DNA of 64,000 bases from Chloroflexota bacterium (GTDB lineage: Bacteria; Chloroflexota; Ktedonobacteria; Ktedonobacterales; Ktedonobacteraceae): contig CADDZH010000005.1 in assembly GCA_902812455.1 (NCBI GenBank), forward strand, positions 28,065-92,064, in the 5' to 3' direction. The first letter of the stretch is position 1. Every line of letters starts with the position of its first letter. Of the stretch, positions 8,974 to 18,743 are shown piece by piece. The translations under genes were made by a program, and so were the position numbers. The notes beneath the pieces are model-generated. The model searched no databases and had not been told where the DNA came from. It saw only the letters and a program-made list of their open reading frames with translations.

Positions 8974-9444
8974 ATGATCACAGTAATCAAGAAGAATACG
9001 CTGGGAGAAAAAAAGGTTCAGTACACAGGCGAAATCATCGAGCGTTTGCCGGATGGGGTGGTTCTCGAGGCGTACTGGACATGGGCAGACAGGGATCTGG
9101 GATATACCCGCTTTGAAAGCGGAGACCGGTTCATCGAATACTACTATACTGACCGCTGGTTTAATATTTTTGATATTTCCGGGAAGAATGGCGTGAGAAA
9201 GGGCTGGTACTGCAATATTGCCGAGCCGGCCGCTATTTTTGATGACCGTATCGAGCAGGTTGACCTGCTGCTGGACGTATGGATTGATCCCTCGGGGAAG
9301 CCGCTGGTTTTAGATGAAGATGAGTTTGAGGCTAACAGGACACTCAGCCAAGAGCAGCGCGAGCATGCCAGGCGAGGGCTGCATGACCTGTTAGAGATGA
9401 TCGCAGCACGACGAGAGATGTTTTCGGCGGGATCATCACGATGA
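8974..9444 (+). CDS. DUF402-family protein
   Basis: A 156-residue DUF402 protein. The family core is clear: YYTDRWFNIFDISG, then GWYCNIAEPA, then a DLLLDVWIDPSGKPLVLDEDEFE strand-turn rich in acids, followed by a C-terminal helix. Known members are nucleoside di/triphosphate phosphatases or RNA-binding/ribonuclease-like proteins that use the conserved acidic cluster for metal binding; those acids (D and E in LDEDEFE) are present. The start at ATG 8974 has only a weak AGAAAGA ribosome site. Stand-alone gene flanked by repeats. The specific substrate cannot be read from the sequence. Confidence 0.8.
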   Translation: MITVIKKNTLGEKKVQYTGEIIERLPDGVVLEAYWTWADRDLGYTRFESGDRFIEYYYTDRWFNIFDISGKNGVRKGWYCNIAEPAAIFDDRIEQVDLLLDVWIDPSGKPLVLDEDEFEANRTLSQEQREHARRGLHDLLEMIAARREMFSAGSSR

Positions 9445-9477
9445 TAGGGATTATCAGCGTGCTGATCTAATAAGATG

Positions 9478-9497
9478 AGGGCGACGCAAGCGTCCCC
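9478..9497. repeat. Family B hairpin (copy 1)
   Basis: GGGCGACGCAAGCGTCCCC folds as a short hairpin with a GCAAG loop, matching the Family B hairpins seen at six other places here. The rest of 9445-9755 shows nothing recognisable. Confidence 0.6.
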
Positions 9498-9755
9498 ACC
9501 ACCCTCCACAGCCGCTCCCGCCCCTACGAGTACGATCCGCTTCCTAGATTGATTCACGAAAATATCTGCCCTTGTAACTCTTGCGCGTATTAATCAACAG
9601 CGCGCTGATAGTATGGGGAACCCCACAGATCATGTCCATCCATTATTCTAGGTGGCTCTCTATCCTTCCGGGTGAAGTGTCGTGACCGAACCGGCTCTTC
9701 CTCCCAGGAAAAGATTCTGTAACACAACGCGCGACAGGCGCAGAAAGAAGAGATC

Positions 9756-9992
9756 ATGGAAGACAATATACAACCAGCGAAAAATTCTACTAGCCGGCGT
9801 TCATTTTTGCGCAAGGGACTGGCAGCAGCAGGAACTGGCGCAGCAAGCGGATGCTGCCCAGCGCGGGTAATACAGCGAGGAATCACCTTATGGTCGATGC
9901 CTATCGGGGGCGCGCTTCTCTCGATAGGCAGGCCTGTGATCCTCAATCGTTACCCCGCTTCCTCTTCCTCCCGGCTGCGTGGCACGAGATGA
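9756..9992 (+). pseudogene. Possible remnant of a Tat-exported protein gene
   Basis: The ATG at 9756 has a GAAGAG ribosome site, and the first 35 codons read as a Tat signal peptide: SRRSFLRKGLAAAGTGAASG has the twin-arginine motif and hydrophobic core. After that the frame degenerates to CCPARVIQRGITLWS and stops at codon 79 with no recognisable mature domain. A neighbouring frame (MLPSAGNTARNHLMVDAY) continues for a while, suggesting an indel. The best reading is a decayed start of an exported protein, of the type often followed by a ferritin-like domain in related bacteria. A very short genuine protein cannot be excluded. Confidence 0.4.
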
Positions 9993-10045
9993 ATATCGAT
10001 GTCGGTCGAGAGCCGTGGATGAGTTCTTCCCCGCTTTAGGGAAGA

Positions 10046-10615
10046 TCAGCCCTGGAGGTGTTCCTCCGTCCCGATCTCAACTGATTCTTCTATGGCAAGC
10101 ACATCATGCCATGCACTTGCGTCATCTTGCAGTTTCACAAGCCTGTGCAGCAAGGACTGAAAGTGTGCTGCCATGCGCTCAAAAAACGAGTGTTGTTCCA
10201 GGGTTGAGAGGCGAATGAGTAGGAGCGGAGCAGGCGGATCCTCCAGCAGGTGTTTCAATTCTAGAGCGTGCAACAAGATCTCCTTTTCCCTCCGGCTCGC
10301 CAGAACAATACTATCGCACTGCAGCTCGTACACGAGTTGCTTGATCTGCTGCACGGCATCCGGCGTTGTGACTTCATGGCGTTCAACCGCTACGTGGTAC
10401 CTGGCAGCAACCCACCAGACAGCCTCCAAAAAGTCTTTAGACTGCTGGATAGATTCAAGGCGCGCTCCACGTGAACGCCGTTCGGGCGGGACAACGATCA
10501 GCGAGACAGCTATCAATGTGGCCCCTGTGCTTGCGGCAAGGTGGATCAGCGAATCGATAGCGCCCATATCCACGCCATAGGTAAAGGGCAAAAGCCAGCG
10601 CATTGTCTTCATCAT
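10046..10615 (-). CDS. Universal-stress-protein-like protein
   Basis: A 189-residue protein whose first 140 residues follow the UspA alpha/beta pattern: strand MRWLLPFTYG, helix AIDSLIHLAASTGA, strand TLIAVSLIVV, then YELQCDSIVLASRREK and a final strand PAPLLLIRL. The ATP-binding GXXGX9GS motif of ATP-type USPs is not evident, so it may be a non-nucleotide-binding member. A C-terminal helical extension of about 45 residues is unusual for a USP. It lies downstream of the MglA-like gene on the same strand, about 140 bp away. Confidence 0.65.
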   Translation of the reverse strand: MMKTMRWLLPFTYGVDMGAIDSLIHLAASTGATLIAVSLIVVPPERRSRGARLESIQQSKDFLEAVWWVAARYHVAVERHEVTTPDAVQQIKQLVYELQCDSIVLASRREKEILLHALELKHLLEDPPAPLLLIRLSTLEQHSFFERMAAHFQSLLHRLVKLQDDASAWHDVLAIEESVEIGTEEHLQG

Positions 10616-10758
10616 AGCCTTTTAAGAACGGAGGGAACGCTGGGATGCATACAACTATACGCATCTTTTCTCCATTCCCGTTTACCAATGTAAACTAGGA
10701 TCGCTCAATATGCGTTCTTGATAAACTAGGAAATGCTCTGGAAACACTCAAGAAATGA

Positions 10759-11334
10759 TCATAGCTGGGCCATGACATTTTTGCTGATGGCGCGGAGAGT
10801 GGCGAAGACGCCCTTGCCCTGACAGGCGATGGCTTCAAAGCTGGGCACGCGGCGGCGATTGAGGTAGCGATCGAGGACCGGCACGGGTAGCGCTGAGGAC
10901 AGATCGCGCTTATTCCACTGGAAAACCAGGGGAAAATTGTTGAGATCTTTGCCGAGGCGACGCATGTTGACTTCGAGTTCGGACAGGCTCTGCACATTCT
11001 CTTCAAATTTTTCAGCCTGCGAGTCCACCACGAAGACGATGCCATCAGCGCCATTGAGGACAGCCAGGCGAGTGCGCTCATAGAGAATCTGGCCGGGAAC
11101 GGTATAGAGATGAAAACGAGTGCGAAAACCATGCACAGTGCCGAGATCGAGCGGCAGGAAGTCAAAGAAGAGCGTGCGCTCAGTTTCGGTGGCGATAGAG
11201 AGCATCTGGCCGCGCGCATTGGGGTTAATGCTTCTATAAACATATTGTAAGTTCGTGGTTTTGCCACAATAGCCAATGCCGTAATAGACTATCTTGCAGT
11301 GTATTTCGTGGGTAGCGATATTAATGAGCGCCAT
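10759..11334 (-). CDS. MglA-like small Ras-family GTPase
   Basis: A 191-residue bacterial small GTPase. G1 is GIGYCGKT (residues 19-26), the switch II region is TVPGQ (78-82), and G4 is NKRD (141-144). The segment TLFFDFLPLDLG, with the threonine of switch I, is the MglA hallmark. MglA GTPases set cell polarity or motility direction and are controlled by roadblock-domain GAPs such as MglB. Two roadblock proteins are encoded immediately upstream, with only 14 bases to the nearer, so this is one operon. All nucleotide-binding residues look intact. Cellular process in this organism unknown. Confidence 0.9.
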   Translation of the reverse strand: MALINIATHEIHCKIVYYGIGYCGKTTNLQYVYRSINPNARGQMLSIATETERTLFFDFLPLDLGTVHGFRTRFHLYTVPGQILYERTRLAVLNGADGIVFVVDSQAEKFEENVQSLSELEVNMRRLGKDLNNFPLVFQWNKRDLSSALPVPVLDRYLNRRRVPSFEAIACQGKGVFATLRAISKNVMAQL

Positions 11335-11348
11335 GGATGCCAGAACCC

Positions 11349-11843
11349 CTAATCACGGAAGAGAAGATCAATGGTATCCTCGACCGAAGAGCGGAATTGG
11401 ACGTTGATGATGGAGGATTTCTTCTGGGACGTATCGGCTCGCACACGCTCAAGGATACGCTCCATTTCATCGGATGCTTTTTTGGAGAGGACTTTGACCA
11501 GGCCGATATGAGTCAGCTTGTCAAAAACGATGACGAGCAGCCATTGCTCTTCTATCATGGTGGTGTAAATATTTTCGCGCACTCCTTGCTGGAAAATGGT
11601 GCGGAAATCCTTCTCTCCGAGCAGTTCAGCAATATGACGCGAAGAGGAGAATGCACCGGCAAGCAAAGCGCCGAGCGAGGTGGCGTTACGCCGCACACCG
11701 GCTCCTTGAGTCGCGATAACCTGGCCGCTCTTGTCGATCAGCATGACAGAAGAGGCATTGGTGTCATTCATTAATTTATTTAATGCAGCCGAGATAATAG
11801 CTAATTCGCGGTCAGAAATAATCAGGTTTGTCAGTTGTTCCAT
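11349..11843 (-). CDS. Roadblock/LC7-domain protein, C-terminally extended
   Basis: A 164-residue protein. Residues 10-120 show the roadblock/LC7 fold: a helix LAIISAALNKLMND, a strand pair VMLIDKSGQVIATQ, the helix TSLGALLAGAFSSSRHIAEL and the closing strands WLLVIVFDKLTHIGLVKV. The last 40 residues form an added helical tail. Roadblock proteins dimerise and act as GAP or partner for MglA-type GTPases. Located between the second roadblock gene and the GTPase gene in a tight operon. The ATG is preceded by GGCGG. By position it is the likeliest partner of the GTPase, but this is inferred. Confidence 0.85.
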   Translation of the reverse strand: MEQLTNLIISDRELAIISAALNKLMNDTNASSVMLIDKSGQVIATQGAGVRRNATSLGALLAGAFSSSRHIAELLGEKDFRTIFQQGVRENIYTTMIEEQWLLVIVFDKLTHIGLVKVLSKKASDEMERILERVRADTSQKKSSIINVQFRSSVEDTIDLLFRD

Positions 11844-11888
11844 GTACCGTGCCGCCTTCCGTACACAGGCTCAATGATCATATGTTTG

Positions 11889-12254
11889 CTACGCGATATC
11901 AAGGGCTTCAAGAATCTCATTCCGGCTCGTTTTAATCAAATGACGCACGCGGGATATGCTCGAGGCATTCTCAGAGAGGGTGACCATCAGGGCAAAATCG
12001 CCTAACGGCTCGACGCTGACCAGGGCATGTTCATATTCCATAAGCACGCCAATGACATTGCCGCGAGAAATTTCCTGCCCCAGGGCTTCTGCGGTAGTCA
12101 TTCCTGTGGTCATAATTGCTCCAACTGCTTCCATGTCTTCTTTGCCATCACGGGCAAGCCCCTCTATCATCAGGCCGTCGCGTCCGACCAGGATAGCTTG
12201 CCGCACGCCAGGGATTTGCAAAAAGCGGCTGAGGGACTGTTTGAGATCAACCAT
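11889..12254 (-). CDS. Roadblock/LC7-domain protein (MglB-like)
   Basis: A compact 121-residue roadblock protein: helix LKQSLSRFLQIPG, strands AILVGRDGLMIEG, a long helix MEAVGAIMTTGMTTAEALGQEI and the strand ALVSVEPLGDFALMVTLSE. Its length and simple architecture match MglB-type GAP subunits. GGAGG lies six bases before the ATG, and this is the first gene of the roadblock-roadblock-GTPase operon. The two roadblock paralogues differ strongly, so they may form a heterodimer or serve separate functions. Confidence 0.87.
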   Translation of the reverse strand: MVDLKQSLSRFLQIPGVRQAILVGRDGLMIEGLARDGKEDMEAVGAIMTTGMTTAEALGQEISRGNVIGVLMEYEHALVSVEPLGDFALMVTLSENASSISRVRHLIKTSRNEILEALDIA

Positions 12255-12373
12255 ATAGTACCTCCAGGCTCAATGGGCTGCATCGTTCAACAAGCCAGTA
12301 TAATTCACGGCTATTTTAACCCATGCAAAAGAGAAGGCGCAAGAGAATAAGACATCTTGGCTAATACAGCAGC

Positions 12374-12407
12374 ACATGTCATTCTGAGCGTAGCGAAGAA
12401 TCTCTCT
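12374..12407. repeat. Family A half-element (copy 4)
   Basis: ACATGTCATTCTGAGCGTAGCG is one arm of the Family A palindrome; the matching right arm is missing. It lies between guaB and the roadblock operon. Confidence 0.6.
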
Positions 12408-12424
12408 AAAGAAAACGCAATCAG

Positions 12425-13987
<1,563 letters not shown>

Positions 13988-14044
13988 TCAGACCTGGTTA
14001 GCTAGCAATCTTTTTTTGATTGGTATCACACGCATGTATTTCAT
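13988..14044 (-). CDS. 18-residue leader-peptide frame upstream of guaB
   Basis: An 18-codon frame, MKYMRVIPIKKRLLANQV, lies between the guaB promoter and the terminator-like hairpin. Its ATG is only about 10 bases from the -10 box, so the transcript would start 3-6 bases before it and translation would be leaderless or nearly so. The stop codon touches the hairpin base. A ribosome on this frame could therefore affect hairpin folding. Whether it is translated is unknown; it could be fortuitous. Confidence 0.45.
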   Translation of the reverse strand: MKYMRVIPIKKRLLANQV

Positions 14045-14054
14045 CGTTTGATGT

Positions 14055-14083
14055 AGTGTAACATTTGCTGAGAAGAACGTCAA
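14055..14083 (-). promoter_or_regulatory. Predicted sigma-A promoter of guaB
   Basis: On the reverse strand TTGACG and TACACT are separated by exactly 17 bases, a near-consensus vegetative promoter directed at guaB. Predicted transcription start is near 14048. Confidence 0.7.
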
Positions 14084-14093
14084 ATTGAATTTC

Positions 14094-14193
14094 AATCTTG
14101 TCAACCGGGCTGGGCCAGGGCAACCGCAAGGGTTGCCCCTACCCTGGACGACTCGGCATGTGTGCCCTTTTTTAATCTTGTCAACCGGGCTGG
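14094..14193. repeat. 20-bp direct repeats bracketing a Family B hairpin (copy 2)
   Basis: The 20-mer AATCTTGTCAACCGGGCTGG occurs at 14094-14113 and 14174-14193. Between them lies the hairpin GGGCAACCGCAAGGGTTGCCC (Family B). The arrangement looks like an inserted element with duplicated flank, or a tandem duplication with the hairpin inside. Confidence 0.8.
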
Positions 14194-14250
14194 ACTGCTG
14201 TACTCTTAATAGAAATAGAGACTGATTTCGTATAGAGGAGGAATAATTGT

Positions 14251-15231
14251 ATGTCTGCTGAGATGCAGACAACGACGAAGGCCGGGTCGAGGGTGCAGCG
14301 AACAATAGAGAGGAATGGAGAGGCTATCGTCGTTGAGAATCTGAGCAAAAGTTATGGCTCCTTGCGAGTCGTTGACCAGCTATACTTCACGGTTCATAGG
14401 GGAGAGATTTTTACCCTGCTGGGGCCAAATGGGGCCGGAAAAACCACCACAGTTGAAACGCTCGAAGGCTATCGCACACCTGATCAGGGCAAGGTGCGCG
14501 TGCTAGGACTGGATCCTATACGCGAAGGACGCGCGCTCAAACCATATATCGGTATCATGTTACAGCAGGACGGCCTGTATCCGGCATTGACAGCCCGCGA
14601 GGTATTGCAGCTTTTTGCGGGTTACTTTCGTCACACACACAATATCGATGAATTGCTGGAACGAGTTGGGCTGACTACTGCCGCCAGGACACGCTGTCGC
14701 AGGCTCTCCGGGGGACAGAAACGGCGGTTAGCGCTTGCCGTAGCACTAATCGGTAACCCCAGTCTTGTCTTTCTGGACGAGCCGACGGCGGGAATGGACC
14801 CCCAGGCGCGCCTGACAACCTGGGAAATCATACGAGACCTGAAGCGAAGCGGAGCTACGGTGCTCTTGACCACGCACCTGATGGATGAAGCTGAGCGGCT
14901 GGCAGACCGGGTAGCCATTATCGATCACGGCAGGCTGATTGCTCTTGATACGCCTGCACGACTTACCGGCATAGAACACGCAACTATTGTCCGCTTCGTA
15001 GCGCCGCCAGGGCTGGACCTTACACAGCTTGCGGCTCTGCCTTCCGCACGCAAGGCAGAAGAGATTCGCCCAGGGAGCTATCTCATCGAGACGGAGACAG
15101 TACCGGCCTTGCTGGCAGAATTGACGGCGTGGTTACGAGATAACAACATCACACTATCAGAACTGCGGGTAGGACACGGCTCGCTTGAGGATCTCTTCCT
15201 GCGACTGACAGGCACCGAGGTACGAGAGTAA
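14251..15231 (+). CDS. ABC-2 type exporter, ATP-binding subunit
   Basis: A 326-residue ABC ATPase of the drug/lipid exporter (DrrA/CcmA) type. Walker A GPNGAGKTT, Q-loop MLQQDGLYPALTA, signature LSGGQKRRLALA, Walker B LVFLDEPTAGMDP and H-loop TTHLMDEAE are all intact. A C-terminal domain of about 90 residues follows, as in DrrA-like proteins. AGAGGAGG precedes the ATG. The next gene, one base after the stop, encodes its permease. Substrate unknown. Confidence 0.93.
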   Translation: MSAEMQTTTKAGSRVQRTIERNGEAIVVENLSKSYGSLRVVDQLYFTVHRGEIFTLLGPNGAGKTTTVETLEGYRTPDQGKVRVLGLDPIREGRALKPYIGIMLQQDGLYPALTAREVLQLFAGYFRHTHNIDELLERVGLTTAARTRCRRLSGGQKRRLALAVALIGNPSLVFLDEPTAGMDPQARLTTWEIIRDLKRSGATVLLTTHLMDEAERLADRVAIIDHGRLIALDTPARLTGIEHATIVRFVAPPGLDLTQLAALPSARKAEEIRPGSYLIETETVPALLAELTAWLRDNNITLSELRVGHGSLEDLFLRLTGTEVRE

Positions 15232-15232
15232 T

Positions 15233-16018
15233 ATGGCAACTGAGACAGTAAATCAGATTACAGAGCATAGAGAGAGTGAAGCGGCGCCAGCCTGGCGTCA
15301 AATCCTGGTACATGCGGCGTTTGAACTGCTGCTTACCGCAAGGCGTGGCGAAAATGTCTTGATTACGCTGATCGTGCCCGTGCTGCTGCTGATCTTTTTT
15401 GCCTCGCTCAATATTGTTCCACCGGTCAATGGGAGCGCAATCAATTTCCTGCTGCCGGGAATACTGGCGCTGGCTATAATGGCGGCGGGAATGGTCAATC
15501 TGGGCATTGCTACCGCTTACGAGCGCTACTACGGGGTGCTGAAACGGCTAGGGGGGTCGCCCCTCTCGCGCAGCGGGCTTATCGCTGCCAAAGTGATCTC
15601 TATCCTGGTCCTGGAGATCATCCAGGTGATTCTCTTAGTAGGGGTGGCCATCGTCTTTTACAGGTGGCAGCCTGCGGGTTCATGGTGGCTGGCTCTGCTG
15701 GCGCTGGCGCTGGGAACGGTGGCGTTTGCCGCAATCGGGCTGGCAATGGCAGGGGCGTTACGGGCCGAGGTAACGCTGGCGGGTGCAAACGGGCTTTTCC
15801 TCGTGTTTGTATTGCTTGGCGGCGGCATCCTGCCGTTGAGTCACCTTCCGGCTGCACTGGCCGCTCTCGCGCAATTGCTTCCCGCGGCTGCACTGACACT
15901 GGCCTTGCAAGCGGCCATGACAAGCGGCGCCGCTTTCCCCATCTTTGCCTGGATCGTGCTGGCAGTCTGGGCCGTAATAGCGCTGGTGATAGCTATACGA
16001 ACCTTCCAGTGGGAATAA
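15233..16018 (+). CDS. ABC-2 type exporter, permease subunit
   Basis: A 261-residue integral membrane protein with about six predicted transmembrane segments (for example VLITLIVPVLLLIFFASL and LVLEIIQVILLVGVAIVF) and the ABC-2 layout. The short loop ERYYGVLKRLGGSPLSRSGL between helices two and three is the coupling element typical of this family. It begins one base after the ATPase stop, so translation is coupled. It forms a dimeric exporter with the preceding ATPase; substrate cannot be told. Confidence 0.9.
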   Translation: MATETVNQITEHRESEAAPAWRQILVHAAFELLLTARRGENVLITLIVPVLLLIFFASLNIVPPVNGSAINFLLPGILALAIMAAGMVNLGIATAYERYYGVLKRLGGSPLSRSGLIAAKVISILVLEIIQVILLVGVAIVFYRWQPAGSWWLALLALALGTVAFAAIGLAMAGALRAEVTLAGANGLFLVFVLLGGGILPLSHLPAALAALAQLLPAAALTLALQAAMTSGAAFPIFAWIVLAVWAVIALVIAIRTFQWE

Positions 16019-16028
16019 GGAATAGTGA

Positions 16029-16550
16029 TCACTTTGATGCGGACGACCATACCCATTGATCAGGGCAGGTGAAGTCAAGCACTGCCATAAACTGGCCGGC
16101 AGCTTCTTGCAAACTACTCACGATGAACTGGGGGATGCTGGAGCGCTGGAGCCTGTGCCGGGTATCCGGCAGGAGAACAGAGATACCGTCAAGACTGTGT
16201 ATATGAGCAATTGTCTCATTAAAGGTCGCAACCTGGCCAATGACGACCTGTACGTTGAAACTGATAGAATGATCCTGGTAGTTGAATGCTGCAAATTGAG
16301 GAATAATGGTATCGTTCGCATGCCGGAAAGGATCGGAGAAGGTATCATCTGTTTTGTAAGGGTTGTCCGGTGTGGCAAATTCAAAGGCGTACGCTTCGCC
16401 ACAGAGTTGATACTTGTAGGCGCTATTGGGCACCCGCACAAGCTGCGAAGAGGCAGCAGGTAAGGCAGTCAGGCGCGCGTGGACGAAAACAACAGATATG
16501 CTCACCAGAACCAGCAGTGCGGCGAGAGCAATAAAAAAGAGCCGTCTCAT
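16029..16550 (-). CDS. Hypothetical exported protein
   Basis: A 173-residue protein of unknown family. Residues 1-24 are a strong hydrophobic segment after MRR, either a signal peptide or a membrane anchor. The rest is a hydrophilic, beta-rich extracellular part with two cysteines (YQLCGEAYAF and DFTCPDQW) that could form a disulfide. It starts near a Family B hairpin at its 5' side and is convergent with the ABC permease gene with a 10-base gap. Composition and codon use look like neighbours, so it is probably real. Confidence 0.65.
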   Translation of the reverse strand: MRRLFFIALAALLVLVSISVVFVHARLTALPAASSQLVRVPNSAYKYQLCGEAYAFEFATPDNPYKTDDTFSDPFRHANDTIIPQFAAFNYQDHSISFNVQVVIGQVATFNETIAHIHSLDGISVLLPDTRHRLQRSSIPQFIVSSLQEAAGQFMAVLDFTCPDQWVWSSASK

Positions 16551-16579
16551 AGCCTCCCCCTGTAAAGAAGGTTTCCTTT

Positions 16580-16605
16580 GGGCAGGCGCAAGACCTGCCC
16601 CTACA
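16580..16605. repeat. Family B hairpin (copy 3)
   Basis: GGGCAGGCGCAAGACCTGCCC folds around a GCAAG loop and is followed by CTACA. It lies between the hypothetical exported protein gene and the end of the peptide transporter operon, where it may act as a terminator. Confidence 0.65.
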
Positions 16606-16613
16606 AATTACAA

Positions 16614-17633
16614 TTAGACGGGGCGGCTGACCCGTTCAGAGAAGTGGCAGGCGGCATAATGGTTGCGCTCCCCCTTTAGCTCGAAGGCAGGTTCCACCTC
16701 CCGGCAAATCGGCTGGGCTATGGGACAGCGAGTATGAAAGCGACAGCCGCTCGGAATATGGATCGGGCTGGGCAAATCGCCTGAAAGAATAATGCGCTGC
16801 CGGCGTTTCTCTATCTTGGGATCAGGGATAGGGACGGCCGAGAGCAACGATTGGGTATAGGGATGCTTGGGGGCAGCGTAGAGATCATGACGATCAGCCA
16901 GCTCTACGATTTTGCCAAGATACATCACCGCGATACGATCGGCGACGTGACGCACAACGCTGAGATCATGTGAAACAAAAAGATAGGTTAACTGAAATTG
17001 GTTTTGCAGGCGCTGCAACAGGTTGAGCACCTGAGCCCGTATCGAGACATCCAGTGCAGATACCGGCTCGTCGGCGATGATAAATTCCGGATTAATAGCC
17101 AGGGCGCGAGCTACTGCGATACGCTGTCGTTGCCCCCCGCTAAACTCGTGCGGATAGCGATTGATATATTCCGGGCGCAAACCCACGACCTTCATTAATT
17201 CGACCGTGCGGTCATGAATCTCTTTATTTGACCCCATTTTAAAAATGTGCATCGGCTCAGCAATAAGAGAACCGACGGTGAAGCGGGGATTGAGCGAAGC
17301 AAAGGGGTCCTGGAAGATCATCTGGATGTAGCGGCGCATTTGCCTCAGTTCTTCCCCTTCCAGCTTTGCAAGGTCCTTGCCCTTAAAGAGAATCTGCCCG
17401 CTTGTAGGTTTATAGAGGCGAACGATGGTGCGCCCAATGGTCGTCTTGCCGGAGCCGCTTTCTCCTACAAGCCCCATGGTCTGCCCGCGCTCGATACTAA
17501 GGCTGACGCCATCTACAGCCCGCACATAGCCTATTGTGCGCTGGAAGACGATCCCTCTTGTCAGCGGGAAGTACATTTTGAGATCGCGCACATCGATGAG
17601 CGTTTTCGTGCCTACAGGTGTCTCTAGCATCAT
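16614..17633 (-). CDS. Peptide ABC importer ATPase (OppF/DppF-like)
   Basis: A 339-residue ATPase, last gene of the opp operon. Walker [10 protein letters not shown], signature [12 protein letters not shown], Walker [13 protein letters not shown] and H-loop [10 protein letters not shown] are intact. The C-terminal oligopeptide/dipeptide tail has [14 protein letters not shown] and a Cys cluster ([14 protein letters not shown]), the site that in some Dpp ATPases holds an iron-sulfur cluster. ATG start with GGAG. Works with the OppD-like ATPase to power peptide uptake through OppBC. Confidence 0.93.
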   Translation of the reverse strand: MMLETPVGTKTLIDVRDLKMYFPLTRGIVFQRTIGYVRAVDGVSLSIERGQTMGLVGESGSGKTTIGRTIVRLYKPTSGQILFKGKDLAKLEGEELRQMRRYIQMIFQDPFASLNPRFTVGSLIAEPMHIFKMGSNKEIHDRTVELMKVVGLRPEYINRYPHEFSGGQRQRIAVARALAINPEFIIADEPVSALDVSIRAQVLNLLQRLQNQFQLTYLFVSHDLSVVRHVADRIAVMYLGKIVELADRHDLYAAPKHPYTQSLLSAVPIPDPKIEKRRQRIILSGDLPSPIHIPSGCRFHTRCPIAQPICREVEPAFELKGERNHYAACHFSERVSRPV

Positions 17634-17642
17634 TTACACTCC

Positions 17643-18719
17643 TTACAAAGACTTTGTCGCTTCTGCTGAGGCTGCCAGTGTCGCCTGGATAGCTTCCTGC
17701 CTGGCTCTGCGGCGCCTTTCAGCATAGACCTGCTCTCGTTCATCGGTGACATCTACCCAGCAAGCTTTGTAGTGCGTAAGATTACCAGCAATCGGATCAA
17801 GAGGGGGCATAGTACGACAGATAGCGCGAGCAAAAGCGCAACGCGGCATAAAAGGGCAGCCCGGAGGAGGTTTCAGGAGATCGGGAGGAGCGCCTTCAAT
17901 TGTGCGCAACGTGGCATGGCGCTGCTCGTCCAGGCGAGGCACAGAGGCAAGCAGGCCCAGCGTATAGGGATGGCGAGGATTAGCAAATAGCTCATCCGTT
18001 GGAGCCACCTCCATGACCTTCCCGGCGTACATCACGACCACGCGATCCGTCATACCCGCGACCACTCCCAGGTCATGGGTGATAAGTATAACGGCTGTGC
18101 CAAATTCCTTACACACACCATTGATCAACTCAAGAATCTGTGCCTGAACGGTCACATCCAGGGCGGTAGTAGGCTCATCGGCAATGAGGAGTTTCGGATT
18201 GCAGGCCAGGGCTATAGCGATCATCACGCGCTGGCGCATACCGCCGCTGAACTGGTGGGGATAGGAATCGACGCGCTCAGATGCCGCCGGAATGCCAACC
18301 TGCTCGAGCAGGGTAACGGCGCGCTTGCGCGCTTCTTCAGGGTTGATTTTCAAGTGGATACGCAAGCCCTCCGCAATCTGCTTGCCAATCGTCATGGTAG
18401 GATTGAGGCTCGTCATGGGATCCTGGAAGATCATACCGATCTTCTTGCCACGAACCCTGCGCATGGCGCTCTCTGGCAAATCCAGCAGGTCCTGGCCGTC
18501 AAAGATAATGCTGCCTCCCACATACTCGCCAGGCGGTTGGGGAATCAGGCGCATAATGGAGAGCGCTGTAACGCTTTTGCCACAACCGCTCTCTCCCACA
18601 ATCCCCAGCCTTTCACCAGGCTTGATGGAAAAGCTTACCCCATCGACCGCGTGGACATAGCCGCCCTTCACCTTGAAGTAGGTCTTCAGGTCCTGGACTT
18701 CGAGCAGATTCTCTCCCAA
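17643..18719 (-). CDS. Peptide ABC importer ATPase (OppD/DppD-like)
   Basis: A 358-residue ATPase with Walker A GESGCGKS, signature [12 protein letters not shown], Walker [14 protein letters not shown]-loop [10 protein letters not shown] and the C-terminal [19 protein letters not shown] plus [14 protein letters not shown]ys cluster. TTG start, with AAGGAG eight bases upstream. Nine bases separate its stop from the OppF-like gene. The C-terminus has an Arg/Ala-rich tail beyond the usual end. Confidence 0.93.
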   Translation of the reverse strand: MGENLLEVQDLKTYFKVKGGYVHAVDGVSFSIKPGERLGIVGESGCGKSVTALSIMRLIPQPPGEYVGGSIIFDGQDLLDLPESAMRRVRGKKIGMIFQDPMTSLNPTMTIGKQIAEGLRIHLKINPEEARKRAVTLLEQVGIPAASERVDSYPHQFSGGMRQRVMIAIALACNPKLLIADEPTTALDVTVQAQILELINGVCKEFGTAVILITHDLGVVAGMTDRVVVMYAGKVMEVAPTDELFANPRHPYTLGLLASVPRLDEQRHATLRTIEGAPPDLLKPPPGCPFMPRCAFARAICRTMPPLDPIAGNLTHYKACWVDVTDEREQVYAERRRRARQEAIQATLAASAEATKSL

Positions 18720-18743
18720 CGTTTTACTCCTTATTCCAGTGTC

